Below the pieces are notes generated by a model. It saw only the letters and a program-made list of their open reading frames with translations. It did not search any database and was not told the origin of the DNA. Both the position numbers and the translations under genes were made by a program. This document shows positions 8,568 through 18,014 of a DNA stretch of 64,000 nt, one piece after another; within the stretch, counting starts at the first letter, position 1; every line of letters starts with the position of its first letter. Origin of the DNA: DATAES01 sp963802415 (GTDB lineage: Bacteria > Actinomycetota > Acidimicrobiia > Acidimicrobiales > JACDCH01); contig CAWDIH010000003.1 of assembly GCA_963802415.1 (NCBI GenBank), forward strand, positions 186,001 through 250,000, read 5' to 3'.

Positions 8568-9389
8568 CTAGGGGAGGCTTCCGACGCCGGCCGTTTCCCG
8601 ATCGAGGTCGTCGGTGTCGGCGTCATCGTAGTTGTGGTCCTTGTCCCGGGCCTTTCGGCGCAGGATCAATGGATACCCGACGATGGCGATGGTCGTGAAG
8701 ATGAACCACTGGATTGCGTAGCTGAGGTGCGGTCCTTCGTCGAGCGCGGGTTCAGGGAGCACCTTCGGTTGCGGGCCGGGCTGCGCCGGCTGCTGCGTCT
8801 GCAACTGCACATAAGCAGGCAGGATCGGATAGGGAAGTTGCCTTGCGATGCGGGCGACGTCGGCGCGAGCCATGGTGTCGAGGCGTCCGTCCGCCGGATC
8901 GGTCGGGCCGAACGCACCTCGGGTCTGGGTCTCCTGCACGAGACCGGTGACCGAGACCTGACCGGACGGCGGCTCGGCATCGGCCGGTACGCGCTCCAAC
9001 GTTCCCTGCGACGGTAGGAATCCCCGCAGCACGACGACGCCGGTGCCGTCGGCAAGACGCAGCGGGGTCAGGGCCCACACTCCCGGTGTCTCGTCGAGGC
9101 TCCTCGCCCGCACGATGATCTCGTTGCTCGTGTCGTACGTGCCCGTGGCGGTGACACGACGGAAGTTGAGGTCGTGGCCAACGCTCATTGGGTCGCCGAC
9201 GTGCAACAGGTCCTCGACGGGCTGCGCCGCCTGCGACTCGTTGGCCCGCACCGAGGCGTTGTACGTCCTGCGCTCGTGCAGCCGGCGCAGCTGCCAGAAG
9301 CCGAGGCTGATCATCACGACCACGAGCAACAGCACCAACAGGTGCGACAGGATCCATCTCGGCCGCCACGCGAACCGGTAACGCGCCAT
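8568..9389 (-). CDS. SURF1 family cytochrome oxidase assembly protein
   Basis: A 273-residue membrane protein of the SURF1 family, which helps insert haem a or assemble the aa3-type cytochrome oxidase. It has an N-terminal membrane helix (about residues 12-34, LLVLLLVVVMISLGFWQLRR, with the family WQ-RR ending), a periplasmic domain with FRRVTATGTYD, VVLRGFLP and LPAYVQLQ, and a C-terminal helix HLSYAIQWFIFTTIAIVGYP. A basic, acidic tail follows (RRKARDKDHNYDD). It lies upstream of the ferritin-like gene on the same strand, with a 7-bp gap. Confidence 0.92.
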   Translation of the reverse strand: MARYRFAWRPRWILSHLLVLLLVVVMISLGFWQLRRLHERRTYNASVRANESQAAQPVEDLLHVGDPMSVGHDLNFRRVTATGTYDTSNEIIVRARSLDETPGVWALTPLRLADGTGVVVLRGFLPSQGTLERVPADAEPPSGQVSVTGLVQETQTRGAFGPTDPADGRLDTMARADVARIARQLPYPILPAYVQLQTQQPAQPGPQPKVLPEPALDEGPHLSYAIQWFIFTTIAIVGYPLILRRKARDKDHNYDDADTDDLDRETAGVGSLP

Positions 9390-9419
9390 CGATCCGAGGT
9401 TAACGGCGCCCCCTCTTCG

Positions 9420-9465
9420 TTCTGGCGTCAGCTACCCCGGATATGCGGGGTACACGACGCCAGAA
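9420..9465. repeat. R1b: dispersed two-part palindrome
   Basis: Outer arms TTCTGGCGTC and GACGCCAGAA (9456-9465) enclose TACCCCG/CGGGGTA (9433-9439 and 9446-9452). Same architecture as 7381-7426, with a changed inner arm that keeps its own pairing (a compensated TACCCC/GGGGTA). It lies 13 bp after the acyl-CoA ligase stop and upstream of SURF1. Confidence 0.85.
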
Positions 9466-9478
9466 TGAGAACGGGCCG

Positions 9479-11110
9479 CTACGCCGTGGGCAGTTCGTAG
9501 GTGCCGAACTTGTCACGGAGGTCCTTCTTGGAGAACTTGCCGACGCTGGTTTTCGGCACCTCGTCGACGAACACGACGTCGTCGGGTAGCCACCACTTCG
9601 CCACCTTCGGCGTCAGCCACTCGATCAGCTCCTCCCGCGTGAGCTGGTCCCCCGGCTTGACGACCACACAGGCAAGCGGACGCTCGGCCCACTTCGGGTG
9701 CGGGACACCGATGACAGCCGCCTCGGCGACCTTGGGGTGGCCCATGATGGCGTTCTCGAGGTCGACGGACGAGATCCACTCACCGCCCGACTTGATCACG
9801 TCCTTCGTGCGGTCGACGAGCTTGATGTACCCGTCGGGCGTCACCACCGCCATGTCGCCGGTCCTGAGCCATCCGTCGTCGGTGAAGGACTCGGCGGACC
9901 GGTCGTCGTTGTAGTACGAGCGGGCGATCCACGGGCCGCGTACCTGGAGCTCGCCGGACGACTCGCCGTCCCACGGCCGGGGCTTCAGCATCACGGGGTC
10001 GACGACACGGAAGTCGACACCGAGCGAGATCTGCCCGACTGTCGTGCGCAGATCGGCCTTCTCGTCGTCCGACAACTTCGCTTCGAGCGACGACTTGATG
10101 CGCCCGATGGAGGCGACGGGGCTCGTCTCCGTCATGCCCCACGCCTGCATGATCGGCAGTCCGATCTTCTCCCGGTAACCCTCGGACAGCGTCCGCGGTA
10201 CCGCGGAGCCGCCACACGGAATGGCCCGCAAGCTCGAGGTGTCACGCCCTTCGAGCTCGGGGAGCACACCCATCCAGATCGTCGGGACGCCCGCGGCGAT
10301 GGTCACCTTCTGCTCCTCGATGAGCGTCGCGATTGCAGGCGGCGACAGGTCCGGTCCGGGCATCACGAGGTCGGCCCCGGCGGCGACAGCTGCATGCGCG
10401 AGCCCCCAGGCGTTCGCGTGGAACATCGGGACGACCGGGAGGATCACGTCGCTCTCCTGCACGCCGATGCTGCTCGACAGCATCGCTCCCATCGTGTGGA
10501 GGAACGTCGAGCGGTGCGAGTACACCACGCCCTTCGGGTGGCCAGTGGTGCCGCTCGTGTAACACATCGATGCGGCACGGTCCTCGTCGCTGACCTCGAA
10601 CTCGACGGGATCCGCCTGCGAGAGAAGATCCTCGTAGTCGTGGATCGGACGGCCACCGTCCGGGCTCGGCACGTCACCCTTCCCGTCGTCCATGACGACG
10701 AAGTGACGCACCGTCTGGAAGGTGTCGACCAAGGGCCACAGGAGGCCGATCAGCGACCGGTCGACGAAGATGACTTCGTCCTCGGCGTGATTCACGATGT
10801 AGGTGAGCTGCTCGGGGAACAACCGGATGTTGAGCGTGTGCAACACCCGTCCGGTGCACGGCGCAGCGAAGTACAGCTCGAGGTGACGAGCGCTGTTCCA
10901 GCCGAACGTCGCCACCCGGCCGTCGTCGGATATGCCGAGGTCGTCGAACACGCCGCCGAGGCGTCGCGTCCGGCCTGCCCACTCCCCGTAGGTCTCGTGC
11001 TCGAGCCTGCCGGCAGTCGCGGTCGTCACTCCCTTCTCGGGAAAGAGGTACTCGGCCCGCGAGAAGAAGTGCGGCAGCGTCAGCGGGCAGTCCTGCATCA
11101 GTCCCTGCAT
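9479..11110 (-). CDS. Fatty-acyl-CoA ligase (AMP-dependent synthetase)
   Basis: A 543-residue acyl-CoA synthetase of the medium/long-chain type. Seen: MCYTSGTTGHPKGVVYSHRS (A3 loop, about 182-201), MQAWGMTETSPV (A5), DDGWLRTGDMAVV (A7), KSGGEWISSVDLEN (A8) and the catalytic lysine region KTSVGKFSKKDLRDK (A10) near the C-terminus. The frame is open far upstream, but ATG 11110 (MQGLMQDCPLTLPHFFSRAE) matches the family and follows a GGGGGA stretch. Divergent from the DedA-like gene, with 27 bp between the starts. Likely role: fatty-acid activation for degradation or lipid synthesis. Confidence 0.93.
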   Translation of the reverse strand: MQGLMQDCPLTLPHFFSRAEYLFPEKGVTTATAGRLEHETYGEWAGRTRRLGGVFDDLGISDDGRVATFGWNSARHLELYFAAPCTGRVLHTLNIRLFPEQLTYIVNHAEDEVIFVDRSLIGLLWPLVDTFQTVRHFVVMDDGKGDVPSPDGGRPIHDYEDLLSQADPVEFEVSDEDRAASMCYTSGTTGHPKGVVYSHRSTFLHTMGAMLSSSIGVQESDVILPVVPMFHANAWGLAHAAVAAGADLVMPGPDLSPPAIATLIEEQKVTIAAGVPTIWMGVLPELEGRDTSSLRAIPCGGSAVPRTLSEGYREKIGLPIMQAWGMTETSPVASIGRIKSSLEAKLSDDEKADLRTTVGQISLGVDFRVVDPVMLKPRPWDGESSGELQVRGPWIARSYYNDDRSAESFTDDGWLRTGDMAVVTPDGYIKLVDRTKDVIKSGGEWISSVDLENAIMGHPKVAEAAVIGVPHPKWAERPLACVVVKPGDQLTREELIEWLTPKVAKWWLPDDVVFVDEVPKTSVGKFSKKDLRDKFGTYELPTA

Positions 11111-11137
11111 CTCGTTCCCCCTTGGTTCGTTGCTGCG

Positions 11138-11872
11138 ATGCCCGGTTCGAAAAGTAATGGAAGAATCCGGTCCTTGAACCGGCAGCACGGGCAGGCGCCC
11201 TCCAGGCGGACCCTGTGGTTGATCATCGCTCCGATCATCGTCCTCGTGATCGCGTCGAATGTCGGCGACGCACTGGCCCCATCGCTCGTCGACCGCCATC
11301 CTCTGTGGCTGCTGGCGCTCAATGCCCGCAATCGCAACCTCGTGCTGGTGACCAACCAGCTCGACCCGGTTCCTTACTACGTGGTCGGGACGTTCCGGCT
11401 GCTGCTGTCGGATCCGCTCTTCTTCGTGCTCGGATATCTTTATGGCGACGCCGCGGTGACGTGGATGGAGCGGAAAGCGCCGACGTACGGCCGGTTCATG
11501 CGCACCGCCGAACGCTTCTTCGCCACCGCCGCGTACCCACTGGTCTTCATCGCGCCCAACAACTACATCTGCTTGTTCGCCGGAGCCGCCGGCATGCCGA
11601 TCGCCGCCTTCGTGGTGCTGAACGTCACCGGGACCGTCGCCCGGCTGTACTTGATCCGAGTGGTCGGCGACATCTTCGACAGCCCGATCCAGAGCATCCT
11701 CGACTTCATCAAGGAGTATCGGGTGCCGCTGCTCGCCCTCACCGTCGGGCTCGTCGCCTTCTCCGTGTGGAACGAGCATCGACTCGGCAAGGGCGAGATC
11801 GGCGCGCTCACCCACCTCGAGGAAGACATCGAGCAGATCGAGGCCGAGGAGGCCGAGGAGGCCGACGAGTGA
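11138..11872 (+). CDS. DedA/VTT-like integral membrane protein
   Basis: A 244-residue polytopic membrane protein. Membrane segments are about 25-45 (LWLIIAPIIVLVIASNVGDA), 83-103 around FRLLLSDPLFFVLGYLYGD, 130-178 around FIAPNNYICLFAGAAGMP and VLNVTGTVARLYLIRVVGD, and a last helix VPLLALTVGLVAFSVW. The P-N-N and FAGAAGMP...N-x-x-G-x-x-x-R pattern recalls the VTT (SNARE-associated/DedA) fold, whose members flip or transport lipids. It ends in an acidic tail rich in EAEEAEE. The start ATG 11138 is 27 bp from the divergent ligase start; its stop overlaps the SDR start (GTGA). Family assignment is moderate. Confidence 0.68.
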   Translation: MPGSKSNGRIRSLNRQHGQAPSRRTLWLIIAPIIVLVIASNVGDALAPSLVDRHPLWLLALNARNRNLVLVTNQLDPVPYYVVGTFRLLLSDPLFFVLGYLYGDAAVTWMERKAPTYGRFMRTAERFFATAAYPLVFIAPNNYICLFAGAAGMPIAAFVVLNVTGTVARLYLIRVVGDIFDSPIQSILDFIKEYRVPLLALTVGLVAFSVWNEHRLGKGEIGALTHLEEDIEQIEAEEAEEADE

Positions 11873-12611
11873 GCTCGCACGGCACCGCCGTCGTCACGGG
11901 CGCGTCTAGCGGGATCGGCGAGGCAGCCGCGCACCAGCTTGCGGCCGCCGGGTTCGACGTCGTGCTCGGGGCTCGGCGCGTCGACCGGTTGGAGAAAGTC
12001 GCTGAAGCCATCGGCACCAGGGCTCGTGCTCATGCGCTCGACGTCACGGATCCCGCGTCGGTCGACCGGTTCTGCGACCTCGTCGAATCGTGCCGTCTGC
12101 TGGTGAACAACGCGGGGGCGCGCTGGGCCTCGAGTCTGTGGCCGAGGCGGACGACCGGAAGTGGCGGGAGATGTACGACTCGAACGTGCTGGGCGTGGTG
12201 CACATGACGCGCGCGCTGTTGCCGAAGCTCATCGACTCTGGTGACGGACACGTGATCACGATCGGATCGATCGCCGGGTTCGAACCGTACCCCGGTGGCG
12301 CCGGCTACAACGCGGCGAAGCACGCTGTGCGCGCCGTGATGGACGTGCTCCGGATGGAACTACTCGGCCATCCGGTGCGGGTGAGCGAGATAGACCCCGG
12401 CATGGTGGAGACCGAGTTCTCGATCGTGCGGTTCGACGGCGACCGCGGCCGGGCCGCCAAGGTCTACGAAGGTGTGACGCCGCTCACCGCAGACGACATC
12501 GCCGAGTGCATCGCGTGGGTCGCAACGAGGCCGAGTCACGTCGACATCGACCAACTCGTCGTGCGGCCGCGCGACCAGGCCAGAGCGACGATGGTCCACC
12601 GCCGCACCTGA
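11869..12611 (+). CDS. Short-chain dehydrogenase/reductase, frameshifted
   Basis: An SDR split in two frames. The first part (GTG 11869 to about 12118) has AVVTGASSGIGEAAAHQL (cofactor-binding TG-x3-G-x-G), LDVTD and LLVNNAGA. The second part (to 12611) has LESVAEADDRKWREMYDSN, IGSIAGFEPYPGGAGYNAAK (catalytic Ser, Tyr, Lys) and EIDPGMVETEF. Adding one G to the run of five at 12114-12118 restores NNAGGALGLESVAEA. Both halves are well conserved, so a sequencing error is more likely than decay. It is coupled to the DedA-like gene by a GTGA overlap. Closest in pattern to YdfG-type SDRs. Confidence 0.85.
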
Positions 12612-12623
12612 CAGCTTCGACCG

Positions 12624-12908
12624 TCACGGGTGCGACCGACCGGGAAGGGGGACGGGCCACCATCGGCCCGACCGCGTCCGCTCGGCAAGGCGGTAGCGCT
12701 CCCAGGCAGACTGACGCGACGTTCCGAGGGTCGCCGCGACTTCCTCCCATGAGTGGCCGGACTTGCGCGCCGCTTTGACGGCCTCGGTCTTCACGGCGTC
12801 GAAGTAGCGCTCGAAAGTGGACGCCAGCTTCGCCACCTCGAGCGGCTCGGGCGACGCGCTCTTCGTCAATCGCCGCCACTGTTGCCACAGGTCCTCTGGT
12901 CCACTCAT
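12624..12908 (-). CDS. Small helix-turn-helix protein
   Basis: A 94-residue protein with no recognised family. Residues about 50-72 (HSWEEVAATLGTSRQSAWER) read as a helix-turn-helix of the kind used for DNA binding, preceded by a helical segment (LEVAKLASTFERYFDAVKTE) that could dimerise. The tail is basic and proline-rich. The start ATG 12908 is 59 bp after the dapB stop side. It converges with the SDR gene, with 12 bp between stops. Likely a small regulator; no target can be named. Confidence 0.7.
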   Translation of the reverse strand: MSGPEDLWQQWRRLTKSASPEPLEVAKLASTFERYFDAVKTEAVKAARKSGHSWEEVAATLGTSRQSAWERYRLAERTRSGRWWPVPLPGRSHP

Positions 12909-12967
12909 GCCGTCAGGCTACCCTGACAACCGCCGCGTGCGACGCCCGGGCGTTGCGGCAGCAGGCA

Positions 12968-13717
12968 CTACAGGTCGAGGAGGGCGTCGAGTCCGACGGT
13001 GAGTCCGGGCCGGTCCGGGACGCGCTTGACCGCGAGGAGGACGCCGGGCATGAAGCTGGACCGATCCGTGGTGTCGTGGCGGATGGTGAGCGTCTGTCCG
13101 GTCGTGCCGAGGATCACCTCTTGATGGGCCACCATCCCTCGCATGCGGATGGCGTGCACGTGGATCCCGCTCGGTCCCTCACCGCCACGCGCCCCCTCGA
13201 TGACCTCCTCCTTGGTCGGATCGGGTGCCCACGACGGCTTTGCGGCAGCCATACGTCGCGCGGTCGCGAGCGCAGTTCCGGAGGGAGCGTCGATCTTGCC
13301 GTCGTGATGCAGTTCGATGATCTCAGCGGTGTCGAAGAACGGCGCAGCGAGTTCGGCCATCCGCATCATGAGCACGGCGCCGATGGCGAAGTTGGGCGCG
13401 ATCACGCAGTTGCTCTTCGTGAACGCGGCCTCGAACCGTTCGTAGTCCTGCGAATCGAGTCCAGTGGTGCCGACCACCGCATGGGCCCCGTTCTCCGCTG
13501 CCCACATGATGTTCTCCCGGGCGGCGGCGACCTGGGTGAAGTCCACCATGACGTCGACGTCTGGCATGTCGTCGGTGACCTTCATCCCCTCGACCTGCTC
13601 GCCGACGTGATCGGGGTCGACGGCCCCGGCGAGCTCGAGGTCGGCGTCAGCGCTGACCGCCGCGCACACCGTGGCCCCCATGCGGCCCCCAGCACCGAAC
13701 ACGCCGACCCGCAACAC
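12968..13717 (-). CDS. dapB: 4-hydroxy-tetrahydrodipicolinate reductase
   Basis: A 249-residue DapB of the diaminopimelate/lysine pathway, reducing the cyclic dihydrodipicolinate precursor with NAD(P)H. Seen: VGVFGAGGRMG (residues 4-14, nucleotide binding), VVGTTGLDSQ, the signature ELHHDGKIDAPSGTA (135-149) with the catalytic histidines and lysine, and RMRGMVAHQEVILG. The start is GTG 13717 (next codon TTG). It sits downstream of the M16 peptidase and pnp on the same strand, an arrangement common in actinobacteria. The frame is intact. Confidence 0.96.
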   Translation of the reverse strand: MLRVGVFGAGGRMGATVCAAVSADADLELAGAVDPDHVGEQVEGMKVTDDMPDVDVMVDFTQVAAARENIMWAAENGAHAVVGTTGLDSQDYERFEAAFTKSNCVIAPNFAIGAVLMMRMAELAAPFFDTAEIIELHHDGKIDAPSGTALATARRMAAAKPSWAPDPTKEEVIEGARGGEGPSGIHVHAIRMRGMVAHQEVILGTTGQTLTIRHDTTDRSSFMPGVLLAVKRVPDRPGLTVGLDALLDL

Positions 13718-13751
13718 GCCAACAACCTACCGACCCGTGCCCTCGGCGTTG

Positions 13752-14999
13752 TCAGGCGAAGGCGGCGTCGTCGAAAGGACCGACCGCGGCCAGTGAGCGC
13801 GGTCCGGTCAGCACGCGGCGCAGCACGCGATGCACGTCCTCGACGGTCACGGCGCGTACGCGCTCGACCTGCTCGTCCACCGAGAGCCAGTCCCCTGTCG
13901 ACAGCTCGGCGCGGCCGAGCCGGCCCATGCGGCTACCGCTGTCCTCGAGGCTCAGCATGAACGAGCCGACGATGTAGCCGCAGGCGACCGCAAGTTCTTG
14001 TTCGGTGATGCCGTCGTTCACGAGGCGGTCGACTTGCTCCTCGACCAGGTTCTTCACCTCGAGCCGCGATTGGGCGCCGTGCCCACGTACGCCATCAGCA
14101 ATCCCGAATCGCTGTAGAGCGACGAGCCCGAATACACGCTGTACGCGAGGCCGCGCTCCTCACGGATCTCTTGGAAGAGCCGGCTCGACATGCCGCCGCC
14201 GAACACCTGGTTGGCGATTGCCAGCGGGAACCGATCCTCAGCGGCCTGGTCGATCGCCCGCCAACCGAACGCCATGTGGGCCTGCTCGGTCGGCCGGTGA
14301 TGCACGACGAGCGGCTTCGGCGCGGTCGCCGGCGGTTGGCGCGGCACGCGGGCCCGCGCGTCCATCCCTTCGAGGAATGCCTTCACGCCGTCGACGACGT
14401 CGTCGTGCTCGAGGCGCCCGGCGGCCGCGACGACGACGTTGGCGGGCTTGTAGTGGTCGCGGAAGAACCCGACGATGTCATCGCGCCGCAGCGACGCAAT
14501 CGTGTTCTCATCGCCGAGCACCTCCCGCCCGAGCGGATGGTCCGGAAACACGGCGTCGGCGAGCAACGAGTGAACCTTGTCGTCGGGTGTGTCCTCCGAG
14601 AGCGCGAGCTCCTCGAGGATCACTTCGCGCTCGGCCTCGATCTCGTGCGCCGCGCAGCGCCGGCTCCGACAACACGTCGCACAACAGCTCGAGTCCGAAG
14701 CCGAGCTCGTCCGCGGGGAGCCGCGTGTAGTACGCGGTGTGCTCACGCGACGTGAACGCGTTCATCTCGCCGCCCACGGCGTCGACGGACTCGGCAATGT
14801 CACGCGCACTTCGGCTCGCGGTGCCCTTGAAGACGAGGTGCTCGAGGAAGTGCGAAGCGCCCGCGACCGACGGTTGCTCGTCGCGGCCGCCGACGGCGAC
14901 CCAGAAGCCCGTCGTCACGGACCTGGCTTCCGGCATCCGCTCCGTGAGTACGGGAATGCCGTTCGCCAGAACGGTCCGTTGAACCTCAGGTTCGCTCAA
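13752..14999 (-). CDS. M16 family zinc peptidase, with two frameshifts
   Basis: A mitochondrial-processing-peptidase-like insulinase homologue next to pnp, as in many actinobacteria. Three frame pieces make one protein. Piece 1 (14999 to about 14650) has GASHFLEHLVFKGT, with the HxxEH zinc motif, and ends LLCDVLSEPAL. Piece 2 (to about 14069) starts AHEIEAEREVILEELAL, holding the third metal-site glutamate, and ends LLMAYVGTAPNR. Piece 3 (14057-13752) is VKNLVEEQVDRLVNDGITEQEL to the end. One extra base near 14650 and one missing base near 14069 explain both breaks. TTG 14999 is a guess for the start; it lies 4 bp after the pnp stop. Confidence 0.88.
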
Positions 15000-15003
15000 G
15001 TGG

Positions 15004-17434
15004 TCAACGGCGCCGATCGCCACCGCGGCCGCGGCCCCCACGCCGGCCACCACGCGGCCGGTCGCCGCGATCGCCCCGGTCAGCGGTCACCTCGGCCGGA
15101 CCGAGGTCACCGAACTCACTGCGCAACTCCTGGTCGAAGCTGTCCTCGAACGACACCTCTTCGCGACCACCCCGCGACGAACGGCCGCTCTCGCCGCCGT
15201 TGCCGCCGTTGCCGCCGGCTTCGGTCGTGGATCCCCCGCCACTGCTCGTGCCGCTTGCGCCGTCGCCGAGCGGCGAGACCGGGCTGAGGGAGACTTTGCC
15301 GTTCGGATCGACGTCGTCGACGCGCACCTCGATCTCGTCGCCGAGTTCGAGCACGTCCTCCACCCGGTCGATGCGCTTGCCGCCTCCCATCTTCGAGATG
15401 TGCAGCAGCCCGTCACGGCCCGGGAGGATGTTGATGAACGCGCCGAACTTGGTGATGTTGACGACGCGGCCGCGGTAGACCTCCCCGACACCCGCGGTCG
15501 GCGGGTTGAGGATCAACTGGATCTGGCGCTTGGCCTCTTCGACCGCACCGCCGTCGACCGAACCGATCGTCACGGTGCCGATCGTGCCGTCGTCGTCGAC
15601 GGCGATGTCCGCTCCCGTCTCGAGCTGGATGGCGTTGATGACTTTGCCCTTGGGTCCGATCACCTCGCCGATCTTGTCCATCGGGATCTCGAAGCTGATG
15701 ATCTTCGGCGCCGTCTCGCCCACCTCCGCCCGCGGCTCCGCGATCGCCTTGGACATGACCTCGAGCACCTGCAGTCGAGCGTCGCGAGCTTGCTGCAAGG
15801 CCTGTGCGAGGACGTCGGCGGGAAGTCCGTCGATCTTCGTGTCGAGCTGCAGCGCGGTGACGAAGTCGCTCGTACCGGCGACCTTGAAGTCCATGTCACC
15901 GAATGCGTCTTCGGCTCCGAGGATGTCGGTCAACGTGATGTACGTGCCGTCCTCGTACACGAGGCCCATCGCGATGCCGCCGACGTGAGCGCGCACCGGT
16001 ACGCCGGCATCCATCGAGCGCGAGCGACGACGCACAAACGGACCCCATCGACGTCGAGCCGTTGGACGACAGCACCTCCGACACGAGCCGCAGCGTGTAC
16101 GGGAACTTCTCCTTGCTCGGCACGACCGGCAGAAGCGCACGCTCCGCCAAGAGACCGTGGCCGATCTCGCGGCGCTTCGGGCTGCCCACACGGCCGACCT
16201 CGCCGTTGGCGTGTGGCGGCATGTTGTAGTGGTGCATGTAGCGCTTGCGATCCTCGGGCGCGAGCGTGTCGAGGAGCTGGTCCATCCTCGGCATACCCAG
16301 CGTGCACACGTCGAGCACCTGTGTCTCGCCTCGCTGGAAGAGGCCGCTGCCGTGTGCGGTCGGCAACACGTTCACCTCTGCCGACAGGGGACGGATGTCG
16401 GTCGGTGTGCGGCCGTCGATGCGCAGTCCCTGCTCCACGATGCGCTTGCGCACGACCTTCTTCGTCAGCGAACGGATCGCGGCCTTCACTTCACCGGCGC
16501 GGCCTTCGAACGGCGTGCCCCCGGCGGTCAGCTCTTCGATGATCGCCTGGGTGACTTCGTCGGTTACGACGGCGCGCTCGGCCTTGTCGGCGATCGTCTG
16601 CGCCTGCGCAAGCCGGTCGGTGCCGATCTCGGCGACCTTCTCCGCGATCTCGGGCGTGTAGTCCAGGACCGGGGTGTACTCGAGCGGCGGACGGACGCCT
16701 GCCCTGTCCACGAGGTCACGTTGCAACTCGATCGACTCGCGGATCCACTGCTTCGACGCCTCGAGACCGGCCGCGATCACTTCCTCGGTGACATTTGGCG
16801 CGCCCTCGTCGTAGTACTCGGACGCCCGCTCGGTGCCGCCCGCCTCCACCATCATGATTGCGATGTCGTCGCCGACCTGACGCCCTGCGACGACGAGCTC
16901 GAAGGTCGAGTCGTCACCCTCGTCATATGTCGGATGCGGGATCCACTCGCCGTCCCGCGAGTACGCGACGCGTACTGCGCCGATCGGACCATCGAACGGG
17001 ATTCCCGACAGCATCAGCGCGGCACTCGCGGCGTTGATGCCGAGTACGTCCTGCGGGTTCTCCTGGTCGGCACCCACTACCGTGATCACGACTTGGGTCT
17101 CGTTGCGGTAGCCGTCGGGGAACGACGGGCGCAGTGGACGGTCGATCAAGCGGGCGTTGAGGATGGCGGTATCGCTCGGGCGGCCTTCACGCCGGAAGAA
17201 CGAGCCGGGGATCTTCCCAGCTGCGTACATGCGCTCTTCGACGTCGACGGTGAGCGGGAAGAAGTCGATGCCCTCGCGGACATCCTTGGATGCATTCGCG
17301 GTGGCGAGCACCGTGGTGTCACCGATGAACGCGACGACTGCTCCTTGCGATTGCGGCGCGAGCTTGCCGGTCTCGAAGGCGAGTGACTTGCTGGTGCCTG
17401 TGATGGCACCGGAAACGGAAATGGCCTCAGCCAC
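15004..17434 (-). CDS. pnp: Polyribonucleotide nucleotidyltransferase (PNPase), frameshifted
   Basis: PNPase degrades RNA 3' to 5' by phosphorolysis. The first frame (GTG 17434 to about 16015) carries the first RNase PH domain and most of the second (GKIPGSFFRREGRPSD, NVLPTAHGSGLFQRGETQ, EVLSSNGSTSMGSVCAS). The second frame, from MDAGVPVRAHVGGIAMGL, carries the rest, then the KH domain (IGPKGKVINAIQLETGADI) and the S1 domain (YRGRVVNITKFGAFINILPG). One extra base at about 16015 explains the break. GAGAGGAG lies before the GTG start. A 90-residue tail rich in Gly, Ser and Arg (SGRSSRGG, RRGGRGRGGD) follows S1. Confidence 0.95.
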
Positions 17435-17472
17435 GTTGCGCTCCTCTCGGACTGCTGCGGCGGGGCCAGTTC

Positions 17473-17518
17473 CCAGTTGTCTGGTTCCCGGGACGCTTCC
17501 CGAGCCTCAGGCAACTGG
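17473..17518 (-). promoter_or_regulatory. Structured leader upstream of pnp
   Basis: In the 152-bp rpsO-pnp gap, CCAGTTG and CAACTGG pair around an inner GGGA/TCCC hairpin. It may be the rpsO terminator or an RNA target for control of pnp; pnp leaders are autoregulated in some bacteria. This is inference from the fold only. Confidence 0.4.
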
Positions 17519-17586
17519 CAGCTGACCCTCCCCCGCAGCAGGCGCGGGTTTCTGGTTGTCGTATGTGTTGGCGTTGTTGGCGCGGA

Positions 17587-17859
17587 TCAGCGACGCAGGC
17601 CGAGTTTGCCGATGATCTGGCGGTAGCGCTGCACGTCGTTCGCTCGCACGTAATCGAGCAAGCGACGGCGGCGACCGACCAGCATGAGCAGCCCGCGCCG
17701 GCTGTGGTGGTCCTTCTTGTGGACCTTGAGATGGTCGGTGAGGTGGTTGATCCGCTCGGTGAGGAGCGCGATCTGCACCTCGGGGGAGCCGGTATCGGTG
17801 TCGTGCAGGCGGTGCTCGGCGATGATCCCCGGCTTCGCCTGATCGATCTTCTCGGACAT
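17587..17859 (-). CDS. rpsO: 30S ribosomal protein S15
   Basis: A 90-residue S15, the usual length. Seen: DTGSPEVQIALLTERINHLT, HLKVHKKDHHSRRGLLMLVG and RRRLLDYVRANDVQRYRQII, the full 16S rRNA-binding core. ATG 17859 (MSEKIDQAKPGI) is the start; the frame continues upstream to 18009 without family support. The pnp gene follows on the same strand, the widespread rpsO-pnp pair. About 155 bp separate it from the divergent oxidase-like gene, and that stretch should hold its promoter. Confidence 0.97.
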   Translation of the reverse strand: MSEKIDQAKPGIIAEHRLHDTDTGSPEVQIALLTERINHLTDHLKVHKKDHHSRRGLLMLVGRRRRLLDYVRANDVQRYRQIIGKLGLRR

Positions 17860-18014
17860 GCGTGAGATTCCTGAACTTTCTTCGGGCATCGGGCCCAGCC
17901 ACAGCGCCGCCAAGCGGCTGCCGCAGCACGAACGTCTCGGGCGCGCCGCACCGAGGCGTCGCTCCAGGGTAGCAGCCAGCCCCTCTCGACTGCGCCCACT
18001 GCTAAACACTTGCC

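Noticed and set aside
9698..11137. Plus-strand open frame of 480 codons before the DedA-like protein
   Set aside because: It lies opposite the acyl-CoA ligase; only the part from ATG 11138 has membrane-protein character.
15004..17434. Programmed ribosomal frameshifting in pnp
   Set aside because: No slippery heptamer with downstream pseudoknot is seen at 16015, and similar breaks occur in many unrelated genes.
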